A stretch of DNA of 64,000 bases from Gammaproteobacteria bacterium (lineage in GTDB: Bacteria; Pseudomonadota; Gammaproteobacteria; Pseudomonadales; Azotimanducaceae), in the NCBI GenBank assembly GCA_024640825.1, contig JAHEEG010000002.1, forward strand, positions 1 to 64,000. Reading direction: 5' to 3'. Within the stretch, counting starts at the first letter, position 1. Every line of letters starts with the position of its first letter. Of the stretch, positions 24,843-38,521 are shown one piece after another. The notes below the pieces were generated by a model. The model was given only the letters and a program-made list of their open reading frames with translations, did no database searches and was not told the DNA's origin. Made by a program: the position numbers and the translations under genes.

Positions 24843-26960
24843 TCAGCCTGTCGCTGAGCCGATACGGGTCGCGTCTGGCGCTGCCGGAATCAGATCGGAT
24901 TTGGAAATCCCCAGCCGCATCCGATAGGGCGGAAGCGAGTCGAGCAGCGCGCGGCCATAGCGCTTCGTCAGGATGCGCTTGTCCAGCAGCGTTATGCGGC
25001 CATGGTCTGCTTCGTGACGAATGAGTCGGCCGCATGCCTGAACCAGACGCAGAGCAGCATCGGGCACCGAGATCTCATAGAACGGGTTCCGGCCCTGGGA
25101 CTCCGCCCACTCGGCCATCGCCTGATCCACCGGGTCGTCGGGCACGGCAAACGGCAGCTTCGCGATGACCACATGCCGACAATAGTCGTCAGGCAGGTCA
25201 ACGCCCTCGGCGAAGCTGGCGAGCCCGACCAGATAGCTGACTTGCCCCGCGTCCACGGCGGCACGATGAGCCTCCAGCAGGGCCTGCTTGGAACCCTCCC
25301 CCTGCACCCGCAGCTTATCGGCAAACTTATCCGGCAGCTGCCTGAGCACCTCGTGTAGCTGCCGCCAGGACGTGAAGAGGACAAGGCCGCTGGGCTCGGG
25401 GGTCAGCAGCATCGGCAACAGCGAAGCGACTTCCTCACTGTGGGCGGCAAAATTGCTGGGATCCGATTCCATATCAGGCACTCGGAAGGTTGCTATGTTG
25501 GGGTAATCGAACGGGCTGGGAATACGCAGCCCGTTGACCCCCTGCAGACCGGTTCGTTCAAAAAAGCGATCGAAACGTCCCAGGGCTGTCAGGGTGGCGG
25601 ACGTGCAGATGGCGGCAAAACAACGATCCCAGAGATGTTCCTGTAGCAGATGACCGGGCTCTATGGGCGCGCTCACCAGCTCCACGTCCTGCTCCGACCG
25701 GTTCGCCCATCGGGCATGCACGCCCGTACGCCCGTCCAGCCCGGCAAATTGCCGCAGCATCGCCAGAACCCCTGCGGCCCGTGTCTGCTGTTGCCCCAGC
25801 ACCGGCAGCCAGTCTTCGGCTTCGAAACCGTTCTGCCACTGAATTTCGCCGGCCAGCACGTCCTGCAGCATCTCATGGGTCTTGATTAGATCGGCGTGCA
25901 CTTCCCCGATCGGGCCAGCGGCGGAGTCGGCCAGCGCCTGAAGATCCGCAGGCACTTCGCCGAGACGAAACCGATAAATTTGCAGCGTCTCGTCTCGCTC
26001 GGCAAACGGCAGAAGGTCCACGGCGCCGTGCAGCAGGCGCAGACCTTCCTGCGCCTGCGCGCCTTTATCGGCAACCCGCGTCGCGAGATGCACCAGGTCA
26101 TCGGGCCTGGCAAAGCGCTGGGTCATGCTGCCTAGAACAGCCGCAACGTTGTCCAGCCAGGTACAGGTAGCGAGAAGCCGGGCACGGGCTGCAAAGTGCT
26201 GCTGAGTTTTATCCGGAAGATGATGCGCCTCGTCCAGCACGTAAATTGACTCTTCCGGGTCGGGCAGCACCGCCCCGCCTCCCAGAGACAGATCCGCGAG
26301 CACCAGGTCATGATTTGCAACGATGACGTCGACACCGTCCAGGCCGCTGCGCGCCTTGAAAAAGGGACACTGCTTGAAAAAACCACATTTACTGTTAGCG
26401 CAGCCGCGATGATCCGTGGTGACCTGGCGCCACATCTGCTCGTCCACGCCTCCGGACCAGCTGTCCAGCTCGCCGTCCCAGCTTCGATCCGCAAAGGCTT
26501 TCAGCATGGACTGATACAGGGCAGTTCCATCCTCGCTCAAGGCGTCGAACAGGGGAATCTCCTGCTGGTCGTCATAGCGCAGCCGGTCATCCAGACGCTT
26601 GAGACAGACATAGCGACCGCGCCCCTTGGCCAGCGCGTAGGTGAAGCGAATGCCCGCGTTGCGCTGCAGGTCGGGCAGGTCCCTCAACACCACCTGCTCC
26701 TGCAGGGCAACGGTAGCCGAACTGACAATGACCGACTTTCCGAGCGCCCGGGCGATTGGTATGGCTGGAAGGGTGTAACCGGCGGTTTTACCCGTACCGG
26801 TTCCCGCTTCAACGGCGAGAATTCTGGGGGCCTCTCCGGTCAGGGTTCTGGCCACCTGCGCAACCATCTCCCGTTGGCCCCGCCGCGCGCGGAAACCCCG
26901 CGCCTGTAACCAGGCCCGATAGGCTTCCTGAATCTCGGTTTTCAGCGCGTCAGTGAGCAC
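24843..26960 (-). CDS. dinG: DinG-type ATP-dependent DNA helicase
   Basis: A 705-residue superfamily 2 helicase of the XPD/DinG iron-sulfur group. Walker A is EAGTGTGKT (51-59). The DEAH box is in YVLDEAHHLPD. Between them the Cys cluster YVCLKRL plus CANSKCGFFKQCPFF provides four ligands for a [4Fe-4S] cluster. C-terminal motifs are GLVLFTSWRQL, GLASFAEGVDLPDDYC and ACGRLIRHEADHGRI. It unwinds 5' tails, R-loops or damaged DNA. The start is GTG at 26960. It converges with the M16 gene and is divergent from the CecR-like regulator. YoaA is a close paralogue; the length and Fe-S pattern suit DinG slightly better. Confidence 0.9.
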   Translation of the reverse strand: MLTDALKTEIQEAYRAWLQARGFRARRGQREMVAQVARTLTGEAPRILAVEAGTGTGKTAGYTLPAIPIARALGKSVIVSSATVALQEQVVLRDLPDLQRNAGIRFTYALAKGRGRYVCLKRLDDRLRYDDQQEIPLFDALSEDGTALYQSMLKAFADRSWDGELDSWSGGVDEQMWRQVTTDHRGCANSKCGFFKQCPFFKARSGLDGVDVIVANHDLVLADLSLGGGAVLPDPEESIYVLDEAHHLPDKTQQHFAARARLLATCTWLDNVAAVLGSMTQRFARPDDLVHLATRVADKGAQAQEGLRLLHGAVDLLPFAERDETLQIYRFRLGEVPADLQALADSAAGPIGEVHADLIKTHEMLQDVLAGEIQWQNGFEAEDWLPVLGQQQTRAAGVLAMLRQFAGLDGRTGVHARWANRSEQDVELVSAPIEPGHLLQEHLWDRCFAAICTSATLTALGRFDRFFERTGLQGVNGLRIPSPFDYPNIATFRVPDMESDPSNFAAHSEEVASLLPMLLTPEPSGLVLFTSWRQLHEVLRQLPDKFADKLRVQGEGSKQALLEAHRAAVDAGQVSYLVGLASFAEGVDLPDDYCRHVVIAKLPFAVPDDPVDQAMAEWAESQGRNPFYEISVPDAALRLVQACGRLIRHEADHGRITLLDKRILTKRYGRALLDSLPPYRMRLGISKSDLIPAAPDATRIGSATG

Positions 26961-27133
26961 GGCCAGACCAGCGGGGTGTCACACACCGGCCCTGGCAGCG
27001 GTGAAGGCAGACATGAGATGTGGGGGAAATCACCGCCGCAGCTTAGCCCGCCCGGATGAGACGCACCAGCGCAGATGTCTGATCCAGGCCGCCGAGTAAG
27101 CCCGGATAGAAGTGGTTCGACCATATCGGGAAT

Positions 27134-27159
27134 ATTATTAAATCATTTGTTTTAATAAT
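27134..27159. promoter_or_regulatory. Inverted repeat, probable operator of the CecR-like regulator
   Basis: Arms ATTATTAAA (27134-27142) and TTTAATAAT (27151-27159) are perfect inverted repeats 8 bases apart, in a short AT-rich island within GC-rich sequence, 26 bases before the regulator's start codon. TetR-type regulators commonly bind such sites upstream of their own operon. A second AT-rich stretch, ATTAATGTTTTAAT, follows. Autoregulation of the export operon is the likely role. Confidence 0.7.
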
Positions 27160-27185
27160 CATGGATTAATGTTTTAATTCTGCCC

Positions 27186-27854
27186 ATGCCAGAACGAGAA
27201 GACACGCGCGCCCTCCTGCTCGCCACAGCGGTCCGCCTCTTCGGAACCCACGGTTACGACGGTGTAACCACGCGCATGCTGGCCGAAGCAGCAGGGGCCA
27301 ACATCGCCGCGATCAAGTACCACTTCGGCAGCAAAGATGAACTCTATCTCGGGGTTATCGACCACATCGTCCAGCTGGTCACACCGCGTCTGGACCTGGT
27401 CCTGAGCATGGCGGGTCAAGCGAGATCGATTGCCAGTAACGACCCGACGCGCCAGGCGGTGCTGGTGACCCAGCTGGTGGAAGCGGTGCTGTCGATACTG
27501 CTACGCACGCCCGCGCTGAAGCCCATGGTTCCCTTCGTCCTGAGGGAACTGTTTGTGCCGGGGCCGCATTTCAATCGTCTCTACGATGCTGTACCCCGTC
27601 GGCTGCACGAAGCGCTGACCGATCTGGTCGCCTGGGTGCTGGGCATGGCAGCCGACGCGCCGGAAACCATCGTCCGCACCCACGCGCTGGTCGGCCAGCT
27701 GGTGGTGTTTCAGATCGGTCGCGGCATTCTGCAGCGCCGGTTGGGTATCGACGACTACGGTGATGCCGAGATCGATCTCATACAGCGGCAGGCCGGCCGG
27801 TCGATACTCATGAGCCTTGGGCTGCCCACCCCTGATTCGGATCCGGCGCCGTGA
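27186..27854 (+). CDS. TetR family regulator, CecR-like
   Basis: A 222-residue repressor. The N-terminal helix-turn-helix is LAEAAGANIAAIKYHFGSKDELY (about 34-56), including the YHFGSKDELY signature. The ligand-binding domain carries the CecR/YbiH-type segment LRELFVPGPHFNRLYDAVPRRLHEAL. In E. coli CecR controls the ybhGFSR efflux genes, and here the same kinds of genes follow directly: HlyD, ABC ATPase, permease. The stop overlaps the HlyD start by four bases. It probably binds the inverted repeat just upstream and is released by a toxic ligand. Confidence 0.92.
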   Translation: MPEREDTRALLLATAVRLFGTHGYDGVTTRMLAEAAGANIAAIKYHFGSKDELYLGVIDHIVQLVTPRLDLVLSMAGQARSIASNDPTRQAVLVTQLVEAVLSILLRTPALKPMVPFVLRELFVPGPHFNRLYDAVPRRLHEALTDLVAWVLGMAADAPETIVRTHALVGQLVVFQIGRGILQRRLGIDDYGDAEIDLIQRQAGRSILMSLGLPTPDSDPAP

Positions 27855-28843
27855 CCGGTCACGGCACAGGCAACCGACCGATGGGGATAAAGTGCATTTG
27901 CCTGTGCGGGCTGATGGCGCTGGCCGGGTGTGACACACCCACCACGGATATCCCCGCGTTTGGAACCCTGGAGCGCGACCGGATCGACCTGAGCGCCGAT
28001 AGCAACGAGCCTATCCGCGTTATTCTGGTCCGCGAAGGCCAGCGGGTTGCGGTCGGGGAATCCCTTTTGATCCAGAGTAGCGAACGGGCGGAAGTTGCGC
28101 TGGCCCGAGCCCGCGCTGAGGAAGCGGTTGCGCGCTCGAGCCTCGCGGAGGCGGAATCCGGACCGCGGGCCCAGGAAATCGTCCAGGGGCGAGCCCGCCT
28201 GGAGGCAGCCAGGAGCGCGCGGCAGACCGCCAAATACGAGTTGGATCGCCAGGTTGCGCTGGTGGAACGCAAGTACGCGTCGGCCAGCCTGGTAGATACG
28301 CTACGAGGACGCTACGAGGAAGCTCAGGCCCGTGAGGCGGAGGCGGAAGCCGCGCTGGACGAGCTGCTGGCCGGAACTCGCAGCGAGGCGATCGACCAGG
28401 CGCGGAATCATCATGCTGCCACCAGCGCAATGGTCAGAGATCTCGAACTGACAGTATCGCGAACCATCATCCGCAGTCCTATCGCCGGCATCGTCGAGAC
28501 CCTGCCCTATGAGGTGGGCGAGCGGCCGCCTGCCGGAGCTACCGTGATCAGAGTGCTGGCAGCGATCCCCCTGTATGCCAGCGTGCACATAGCGGAGCCT
28601 GTCCGAACCCGTGTAATCAGCGGAACTCGGGCCCTCATCCGCGTGGACGGATACCCGGACCCGTTCGCCGGAACCGTGCGCTGGGTATCGGCAGAAGCCT
28701 CCTTTACCCCCTATTTCGCCCTCAACCGGCACGACAGGACCCTGTTGAGCTACGCCGCCGAAATTGATCTGACAGCTGAGGGCACTCAGGCGCTGCCCGT
28801 CGGAGTACCCGTCCAGGTCACGTTCCCCGACTTGTCACCCTGA
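27851..28843 (+). CDS. HlyD/YbhG-type periplasmic adaptor lipoprotein
   Basis: A 330-residue membrane-fusion protein. After the start comes a short hydrophobic segment ending in a lipobox (LMALAGC, Cys at about 27), then a beta-barrel/lipoyl half (VILVREGQRVAVGESLLIQSS), a long helical hairpin (about 75-190) rich in Ala/Glu/Arg, and the second lipoyl half with IIRSPIAGIVETLPYEVGE. It should bridge the inner-membrane ABC exporter to an outer-membrane channel such as TolC. The GTG at 27851 overlaps the regulator's stop; an alternative ATG at 27881 would still leave the whole signal peptide. It is the second gene of the operon. Confidence 0.9.
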   Translation: MTGHGTGNRPMGIKCICLCGLMALAGCDTPTTDIPAFGTLERDRIDLSADSNEPIRVILVREGQRVAVGESLLIQSSERAEVALARARAEEAVARSSLAEAESGPRAQEIVQGRARLEAARSARQTAKYELDRQVALVERKYASASLVDTLRGRYEEAQAREAEAEAALDELLAGTRSEAIDQARNHHAATSAMVRDLELTVSRTIIRSPIAGIVETLPYEVGERPPAGATVIRVLAAIPLYASVHIAEPVRTRVISGTRALIRVDGYPDPFAGTVRWVSAEASFTPYFALNRHDRTLLSYAAEIDLTAEGTQALPVGVPVQVTFPDLSP

Positions 28844-28866
28844 CTTTTGTGATTGAGAGCTTCGCC

Positions 28867-29802
28867 ATGGAGACTTTCGCCATAGAAACCCGTGAGCTGA
28901 CCCGCTGCTTCGGAGATCTCGTTGCTGTCGATCACGTCAATCTCAAGATACCCGCGGGCAGCATATATGGGTTTATCGGGCCCAATGGCTGTGGCAAGTC
29001 GACGACCATCCGCATGCTGTGCGGTTTGCTCCTTCCTTCCGACGGTGGGGCAACCGTCCTTGGCATCGACGTGCTTCGCGACCCGGAGGCCATCAAGAGC
29101 AAGATCGGTTACATGACGCAGAGATTTTCTCTCTACCAAGATCTCACGGTACGAGAGAACCTGCAGTTCCTGAGCGAGATCCACCGGCTGCCGAGGGTAA
29201 ATCGCCGGGCGCGGATACAGGCTCAACTTGAACGCTTCGGCCTGCAGGACCGGGAAAGACAGCTCGCCGGGACGCTGAGCGGCGGACAGCGCCAGCGTCT
29301 GGCGCTGGCGGCAGTGACGCTGCACGAACCGAAGCTGCTGTTTCTGGACGAGCCCACCAGCGCCGTGGATCCGGAGAGCCGTCGCGAGTTCTGGGAGTTC
29401 CTGTTCGACATGGTGGATCAGGGCACCACCGTGCTCGTCACAACCCACTTCATGGACGAAGCCGAACGCTGTCACCTCATTGCCATACTCGATCGTGGCG
29501 CTCTGGTGGCCGAAGGGTCCCCAAAAACGTTGATGGCCGAGCTCCCGGCAACCGTGGTCGAGGTGGAAAGCGAGGTAGTGCGCCCGGTGCGCCAGGCATT
29601 GATCGCCCTGGATCCGGTCATCGACGTCGCGCAGCTGGGCTCACGTCTGCACGTCCTGGTCAGGCCGGAGGTAAGCCAACCGGAAATGTTTCTAGGCAAC
29701 GTCCTGGCCCGCAAAGAACTGCAAGCGGAGCTCAGAACCGTCACGCCCAACCTGGAAGACGTATTCGTCATGGCCACCACAGGTCGGGCGCGGCCCTCGT
29801 GA
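28867..29802 (+). CDS. ABC exporter ATP-binding protein, YbhF-like
   Basis: From the ATG at 28867 the protein has 311 residues and one nucleotide-binding domain: Walker [12 protein letters not shown]-loop YMTQRFSLYQDLTV, signature LSGGQRQRLALA, Walker B LLFLDEPTSAVDP and the switch His in VTTHFMDEAERC. E. coli YbhF has two such domains fused; this protein has only one, so two copies presumably pair. A GTG at 28849 is an alternative start six codons upstream, but GAGAG at the usual distance favours the ATG. The stop overlaps the permease start by four bases. Confidence 0.93.
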   Translation: METFAIETRELTRCFGDLVAVDHVNLKIPAGSIYGFIGPNGCGKSTTIRMLCGLLLPSDGGATVLGIDVLRDPEAIKSKIGYMTQRFSLYQDLTVRENLQFLSEIHRLPRVNRRARIQAQLERFGLQDRERQLAGTLSGGQRQRLALAAVTLHEPKLLFLDEPTSAVDPESRREFWEFLFDMVDQGTTVLVTTHFMDEAERCHLIAILDRGALVAEGSPKTLMAELPATVVEVESEVVRPVRQALIALDPVIDVAQLGSRLHVLVRPEVSQPEMFLGNVLARKELQAELRTVTPNLEDVFVMATTGRARPS

Positions 29803-30899
29803 AAAGGCCGAGCGCAGCACGGATTCTGGCTATCGCCCGGAAAGAGTTTTTCCATCTGCGGCGTGATCGCCTTACCGGCGGCATGGTGGCCGGAATCCCC
29901 ATCGTGATGACCCTGCTGTTCGGCTACGCCATCAACAATGACGTCCGCCACCTCAACACCGCCGTGGTGGACGAAGCCAACACCAGCACAACGCGCGCGC
30001 TGATCCGGGACGCAGCAGCGTCGCAGGTGGTGCGCTACACAAAGCAAGCCACGAACGTTCACGAACTCGAGCAGATGATTGCTGCGGCAAAGATATCCAC
30101 CGGGCTCTATATCCCGGCAGATTTCGAGGAACGGCTTGCGCAAGGACGCAAGCCCTATGCCCAGCTGCTCGTCGATGATAGCGATCCAACAATTCTGAGC
30201 GCGGCGAGAGGCCTGACAGCGCTTCCCGTGCCAACGGCAAGCGCCGGCAAGCGGCAGCAGACTTCGCTGGAGGTCCGGCCCCTCTACAATCCCGAACGCC
30301 GCTCGGCAGTGTTCATCGTGCCGGGACTGTGCGGGGTCATACTGACCCTGACCATGGTCCTGTTCACCTCAATCGCCATCGTCCGCGAGCGGGAACGAGG
30401 CAACCTGGAACTTCTGATTACCACGCCCGTTCAGTCCCTCGAGCTGATGATCGGCAAGATAATCCCGTACATACTCATTGGTTACGTGCAGATTTCGTTG
30501 ATTGTGCTGTTGGGGCTGATCCTCTTCGACGTGCCGCTGAGGGGAAGCTGGTCAGACTTTTACGCCAGTGCCGGCGTATTCGTGCTCAGCATTCTGACAC
30601 TGGGCCTGCTGATATCCACCGCAGCGGCAACGCAGTTTCAGGCGTTTCAGATGACTTTCATGACTTTTCTGCCGCAGCTGCTGCTGTCGGGGTTCATGTT
30701 TCCTTTCGAAGGCATGCCACAAGCGGCCCAGTACCTGGCCGAGATATTTCCTCTGACGCATTTTCTGCGGATCGTTCGGGGCGTGGTGCTGCGCGACGCG
30801 TCTCTGTCCATGATGGCCGCGGATATCTGGCCCCTGTTCGCCTTCTTCGCTGTCGGTATGGCGGTGGCGACGCTGCGCTTCCGCAAGCGGTTGGATTGA
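29799..30899 (+). CDS. ABC-2 type exporter permease, YbhS/YbhR-like
   Basis: A 366-residue permease. One N-terminal membrane helix (about 25-45, GMVAGIPIVMTLLFGYAI) is followed by a large periplasmic domain (about 46-165), then five further helices from FIVPGLCGVILTLTMVLF onward, with the ABC-2 motif RERERGNLELLITTPVQSLELMIGKIIPY. The GTG at 29799 lies in GTGA with the ATPase stop. E. coli has two permeases (YbhS and YbhR) in this position; only one is present here, so it probably works as a homodimer. Confidence 0.92.
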   Translation: MKRPSAARILAIARKEFFHLRRDRLTGGMVAGIPIVMTLLFGYAINNDVRHLNTAVVDEANTSTTRALIRDAAASQVVRYTKQATNVHELEQMIAAAKISTGLYIPADFEERLAQGRKPYAQLLVDDSDPTILSAARGLTALPVPTASAGKRQQTSLEVRPLYNPERRSAVFIVPGLCGVILTLTMVLFTSIAIVRERERGNLELLITTPVQSLELMIGKIIPYILIGYVQISLIVLLGLILFDVPLRGSWSDFYASAGVFVLSILTLGLLISTAAATQFQAFQMTFMTFLPQLLLSGFMFPFEGMPQAAQYLAEIFPLTHFLRIVRGVVLRDASLSMMAADIWPLFAFFAVGMAVATLRFRKRLD

Positions 30900-30909
30900 C
30901 CGGGTGGCC

Positions 30910-34785
<3,876 letters not shown>

Positions 34786-34865
34786 TTTCGGCTCCTCAGC
34801 CGCCCGAGCGGCCACACTTCTTCTGGAACGGGGTTTTCCCGACAGCTAGTTCAGTAAAACCGCGT

Positions 34866-37800
34866 CTAGACCGCAGCCATGGCCGCAGCTTCTTCCACGT
34901 CAACCGATACCAGCCGGGACACCCCCGGTTCGTTCATGGTCACCCCCATGAGATGGTCAGCCATCTCCATGGTTATTTTGTTGTGGGTAATGATCACGAA
35001 CTGCACATCGGCAGACATTTCCTTAATCAACTCCGCGAAACGAGAAACGTTACTGTCGTCAAGAGGCGCATCAACCTCGTCCAGCAGACACACCGGACTC
35101 GGGTTGAGATGGAAGATGGCGAAAATCAGCGCGACGGCCGTCATCGCTTTCTCGCCGCCAGACAGCAGATGAATGCTGGCGTTTCGTTTCCCCGGCGGTC
35201 GCGCCATGAGCGTAACCCCGGTATCGAGCAGATCCTCCCCTGTCAGTTCCAGATAAGCGTGTCCTCCGCCGAAAATTTTTGGAAAGAGCTCGCCCAGACG
35301 AGCATTGACTTTCTCGAACGTGTCTTTGAAACGCGAACGCGTTTCACGATCGATCTTCTTTATGGCATGCAGCAGGGTTTCCAGCGCCTTTTCCAGGTCT
35401 TCGTTCTGCTGATCCAGGTAGGTTTTTCTTTCTGATTGCGTTTCGAACTCATCGATTGCCGCAAGGTTGATGGGACCCAGCCGCGAAATGCGCCGGTCTA
35501 TCGAAGCCAGAGACTCCACCCAGGCATCTTCCGTTGCCTCGTCCGACAGGGCCGCCTTGACGTCTTCCAGCTCGAATCCCGTCGCTGCGATCTGCTGCAG
35601 GAGGTTGCGTTCCTCCACTGCAAGCCCCTGTCGGTCTACCCTGGCCGTCTCGAGACGACTGCGAACATTTCCCAGGGCGTCCTCGGCTGCCAATCGCTCT
35701 TCTTCCAGGCCACGAATCTGAGCATCTATCGCCTCGAGATCTTTACGGACCTCCGCGAGTTGCTGCTCAACCGCCAGCCGATTCTGCAACGCGGATTCCA
35801 GTTCCTGCTTGAGTTCCGGCAGCGGTCGCGCGCTGCTCTGAATGCCGGCTTTCAGGGTGTCCAACTGCTCATCGAGTTCCCCGCGCTGTCGCAACAGGCG
35901 ATCCCGAGCCGTTTGACCTGCAGTCAGCTTGGACTCGAGACTTCTAAGCTCGCCGTTCAGCGCATGGTACCGGTCGCGATGGGCGCGGGACGTTTCCCGA
36001 GCAAGATCCAGCTGACGCTCGTTGTCTTCGCGGGTGGCTGCAAAGCGCTGACGCTCTGCCGACTTTATCTCACGGGCCTGCTCGGCCGCCACGAGACGCT
36101 GTCGCGTTGCGGCCAGGGCCTGTGATTCCTGACCTGCCTGTTCCTCGAGCTCAGCGCGCTCGCGCTGGACACGGTCGCGTCGCGCATCTGCTTCTTCCTT
36201 CTGCACACGGCGCACACCGTGATCCGCTTTCAGCTCGCCGAGGCGCTGATTAACGGTATTTATCCGGCTCTGCAGCGATTCGCGCTCTGTCTCCAGCTGT
36301 TCAACCCGCTGCCGACACTGGCTCATAAGACCCTGCTGCGCGCCGAGATTGCTTTCCGCTTCCTCTACCCGCATGGACAGCGCTTCGATCTGCTGAGCTC
36401 TCTCGATGATACCCGCCTGCTGCTGACCCTCGGCCAGAACCCTTACCCAGTCCGGACCAACCCAGACGCCCTGTCTGGTAATGATGCTTTCGCCCGCCGC
36501 CAAGCTCTGACGGCTCATAAAAGCAACCTCGACCGACTCCGCTGCGTAAACGCCATGGAGCAGAGACCCCAACTTCAGGCCATGACTGCGTACCATCGAG
36601 GCGAGACCGGGCAGGTCACCGTCCGCAGCTGGTTCGATACGCCCTTCCAACAGGGTGACACCAGCGCCCGCGAGGTCTGCCAGCGCAGCCTGAAAATCGT
36701 CTATTCGGGGAACGTGAAGACTCTGCAGATAATCGCCGAGCACGGTTTCCACCGCCCGCTCCCAACCGGGGACAACGGCCAGGGCTTCGCCCAGCCGCTC
36801 TGCGGACGTGAGGCCCTGGCTTTCGAGCCAGCCGCCTGCATCAGGCTCTTCCCGACCCAGGGCCGCCTGCTGCAGCGCCTCCAGGCTGGCAAGCTCGTGT
36901 CGCAGGTTCTGTAACTGCTGGCGCGCCTCGTCTAGCTGCTGCTCTCGCGTCAGCACCTCTTCCCGGGCCGCCGCGATATCCGCCAGGCAACGGTCGATGT
37001 CGGCATTCAGACCGTGACGCTCCGCTTCCTGACTGCCAATCTCGCGAGCCAGGCTGTCGACATCGTCGCTGCCCACCAGTGGCAAGCTGCCGGCATCTTC
37101 ATCCAACTGCTCGCGGCGAGCCCGAAGACGCAGCAGCAACTGCTCCAGATGCTCGACCCGGGATGCCTGCACTTCGGCCTCCCGCTCGTGCTGAGCAAGA
37201 TCTGCGCTCAGCGACTCCCAGGCAGTCTGCCACTCGCGATACCGGTTTTCGAACTCAGTCAGCCTTTCTGCCGCCTCGCGATCGTCGTTTTCCGAGGCTT
37301 CAACCTGAGGCTTCAATTGCTCGATTTGCGTGAGCAACTCAGCTATCTGGGATTCATCCATCTCCAGCTGACGACCAGCCTCCGCCGAGCGTTGCGTTAC
37401 CGTCTCAAAGTCGAGCTCCAGCTGCTTAACCCGCTGCTGGTTGAACTGTATGGCTTCCTCGACCCGGGCGATATCCGCACCGAGCTGATAATAGCGGCCC
37501 TGCACGCCGTTGAACTGCTCCGAGGTCTCTGCATGCGACTGTCGCTGGGTTTCAATCTCGGTATCGATTCGCTGCTGCTGCGCGGCCGCGCGCTCCAGCT
37601 CGACCTCCAGCTCGCTGATTTCCCGCTGCCGTGCTTCCAGTACCTTGTGCAGATTGAGAAAGCGCAGCGTATGCAGCTCTGCAGTAAGTTTCCGCTCTTC
37701 CGTCTTGAGCTCCCGGTAACGCTCCGCCGCCCTTGCCTGCCGCTTCAGGCGATCGAGCTGCCGCCCCAACTCCTCTCGCAGATCCGTCAGACGCTCCAGG

Positions 37801-38369
37801 TTTTCACGCGTATGCCGAATGCGGTTTTCCGTCTCTCTGCGTCGCTCCTTATATCTGGAAATACCCGCCGCTTCCTCCAGATAGACACGCAGGTCTTCGG
37901 GCTTCGCCTCCACCAGCTGGCTGATCATGCCCTGCTCGATGATGGAATAGCTGCGCGGCCCGAACCCGGTGCCGAGGAAGATATCGACAATGTCCCGGCG
38001 CCGACACCGATTACCATTGAGAAAGTAATTTGACTGAGAATCGCGGGTTACTTGACGGCGCACGGATATTTCAGCGTAAGCGGCATACTCTCCGCCTACG
38101 CGGCCGTCGCTGTTGTCGAAGATAAGCTCGATGCTGGCCATCGCCGTCGGTTTGCGGGCGTTGGACCCGCTGAAAATCACATCGGTGAGGTTCTCGCCCC
38201 GCAGCTGTTTAGCAGAGCTTTCGCCCATGACCCAGCGCACGGCATCGATGATATTGGATTTTCCGCAGCCGTTGGGACCCACCACGGCACAACGATTTCC
38301 GGGGAGGGTTACCGTCGTCGGATCGACGAAGGACTTAAACCCTGCAAGTTTAATATGCTTGAGGCGCAT
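34866..38369 (-). CDS. smc: Chromosome segregation protein SMC
   Basis: A 1167-residue structural-maintenance-of-chromosomes ATPase. Walker [10 protein letters not shown] is at 31-39. The DA-box side has the C-terminal signature [19 protein letters not shown] and Walker [15 protein letters not shown]. Two long coiled coils (about 170-500 and 660-1000) flank a hinge around 510-650 that includes [21 protein letters not shown]. With ScpA/ScpB it compacts and segregates the chromosome. It starts at the ATG at 38369, and zipA follows 80 bases after its stop. The promoter probably lies in the 150-base gap between it and ccmI. Confidence 0.97.
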   Translation of the reverse strand: MRLKHIKLAGFKSFVDPTTVTLPGNRCAVVGPNGCGKSNIIDAVRWVMGESSAKQLRGENLTDVIFSGSNARKPTAMASIELIFDNSDGRVGGEYAAYAEISVRRQVTRDSQSNYFLNGNRCRRRDIVDIFLGTGFGPRSYSIIEQGMISQLVEAKPEDLRVYLEEAAGISRYKERRRETENRIRHTRENLERLTDLREELGRQLDRLKRQARAAERYRELKTEERKLTAELHTLRFLNLHKVLEARQREISELEVELERAAAQQQRIDTEIETQRQSHAETSEQFNGVQGRYYQLGADIARVEEAIQFNQQRVKQLELDFETVTQRSAEAGRQLEMDESQIAELLTQIEQLKPQVEASENDDREAAERLTEFENRYREWQTAWESLSADLAQHEREAEVQASRVEHLEQLLLRLRARREQLDEDAGSLPLVGSDDVDSLAREIGSQEAERHGLNADIDRCLADIAAAREEVLTREQQLDEARQQLQNLRHELASLEALQQAALGREEPDAGGWLESQGLTSAERLGEALAVVPGWERAVETVLGDYLQSLHVPRIDDFQAALADLAGAGVTLLEGRIEPAADGDLPGLASMVRSHGLKLGSLLHGVYAAESVEVAFMSRQSLAAGESIITRQGVWVGPDWVRVLAEGQQQAGIIERAQQIEALSMRVEEAESNLGAQQGLMSQCRQRVEQLETERESLQSRINTVNQRLGELKADHGVRRVQKEEADARRDRVQRERAELEEQAGQESQALAATRQRLVAAEQAREIKSAERQRFAATREDNERQLDLARETSRAHRDRYHALNGELRSLESKLTAGQTARDRLLRQRGELDEQLDTLKAGIQSSARPLPELKQELESALQNRLAVEQQLAEVRKDLEAIDAQIRGLEEERLAAEDALGNVRSRLETARVDRQGLAVEERNLLQQIAATGFELEDVKAALSDEATEDAWVESLASIDRRISRLGPINLAAIDEFETQSERKTYLDQQNEDLEKALETLLHAIKKIDRETRSRFKDTFEKVNARLGELFPKIFGGGHAYLELTGEDLLDTGVTLMARPPGKRNASIHLLSGGEKAMTAVALIFAIFHLNPSPVCLLDEVDAPLDDSNVSRFAELIKEMSADVQFVIITHNKITMEMADHLMGVTMNEPGVSRLVSVDVEEAAAMAAV

Positions 38370-38406
38370 TTAGCGGGGGGAAGATCACCCGGAACCAAGT
38401 GCCCCT

Positions 38407-38436
38407 AGTCTAAAGCAATTGGCAGCCGAGGGTAAA
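38407..38436 (-). promoter_or_regulatory. Candidate promoter of the smc operon
   Basis: On the minus strand, TTTACC (38431-38436) and TAGACT (38407-38412) are separated by 18 bases, with the -10 box 37 bases upstream of the smc start codon. The match to consensus is moderate, and the placement rests on pattern and on this being the only sizeable gap ahead of the smc-zipA-ligA block. Confidence 0.35.
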
Positions 38437-38521
38437 ACCAAAAACCCGGGGAAAAACAGCATTTCCCAAAGCTTTTTCGACTTTCAGGGATGCAAACTGC
38501 CGACAGGGCGCAGCGCACCTA

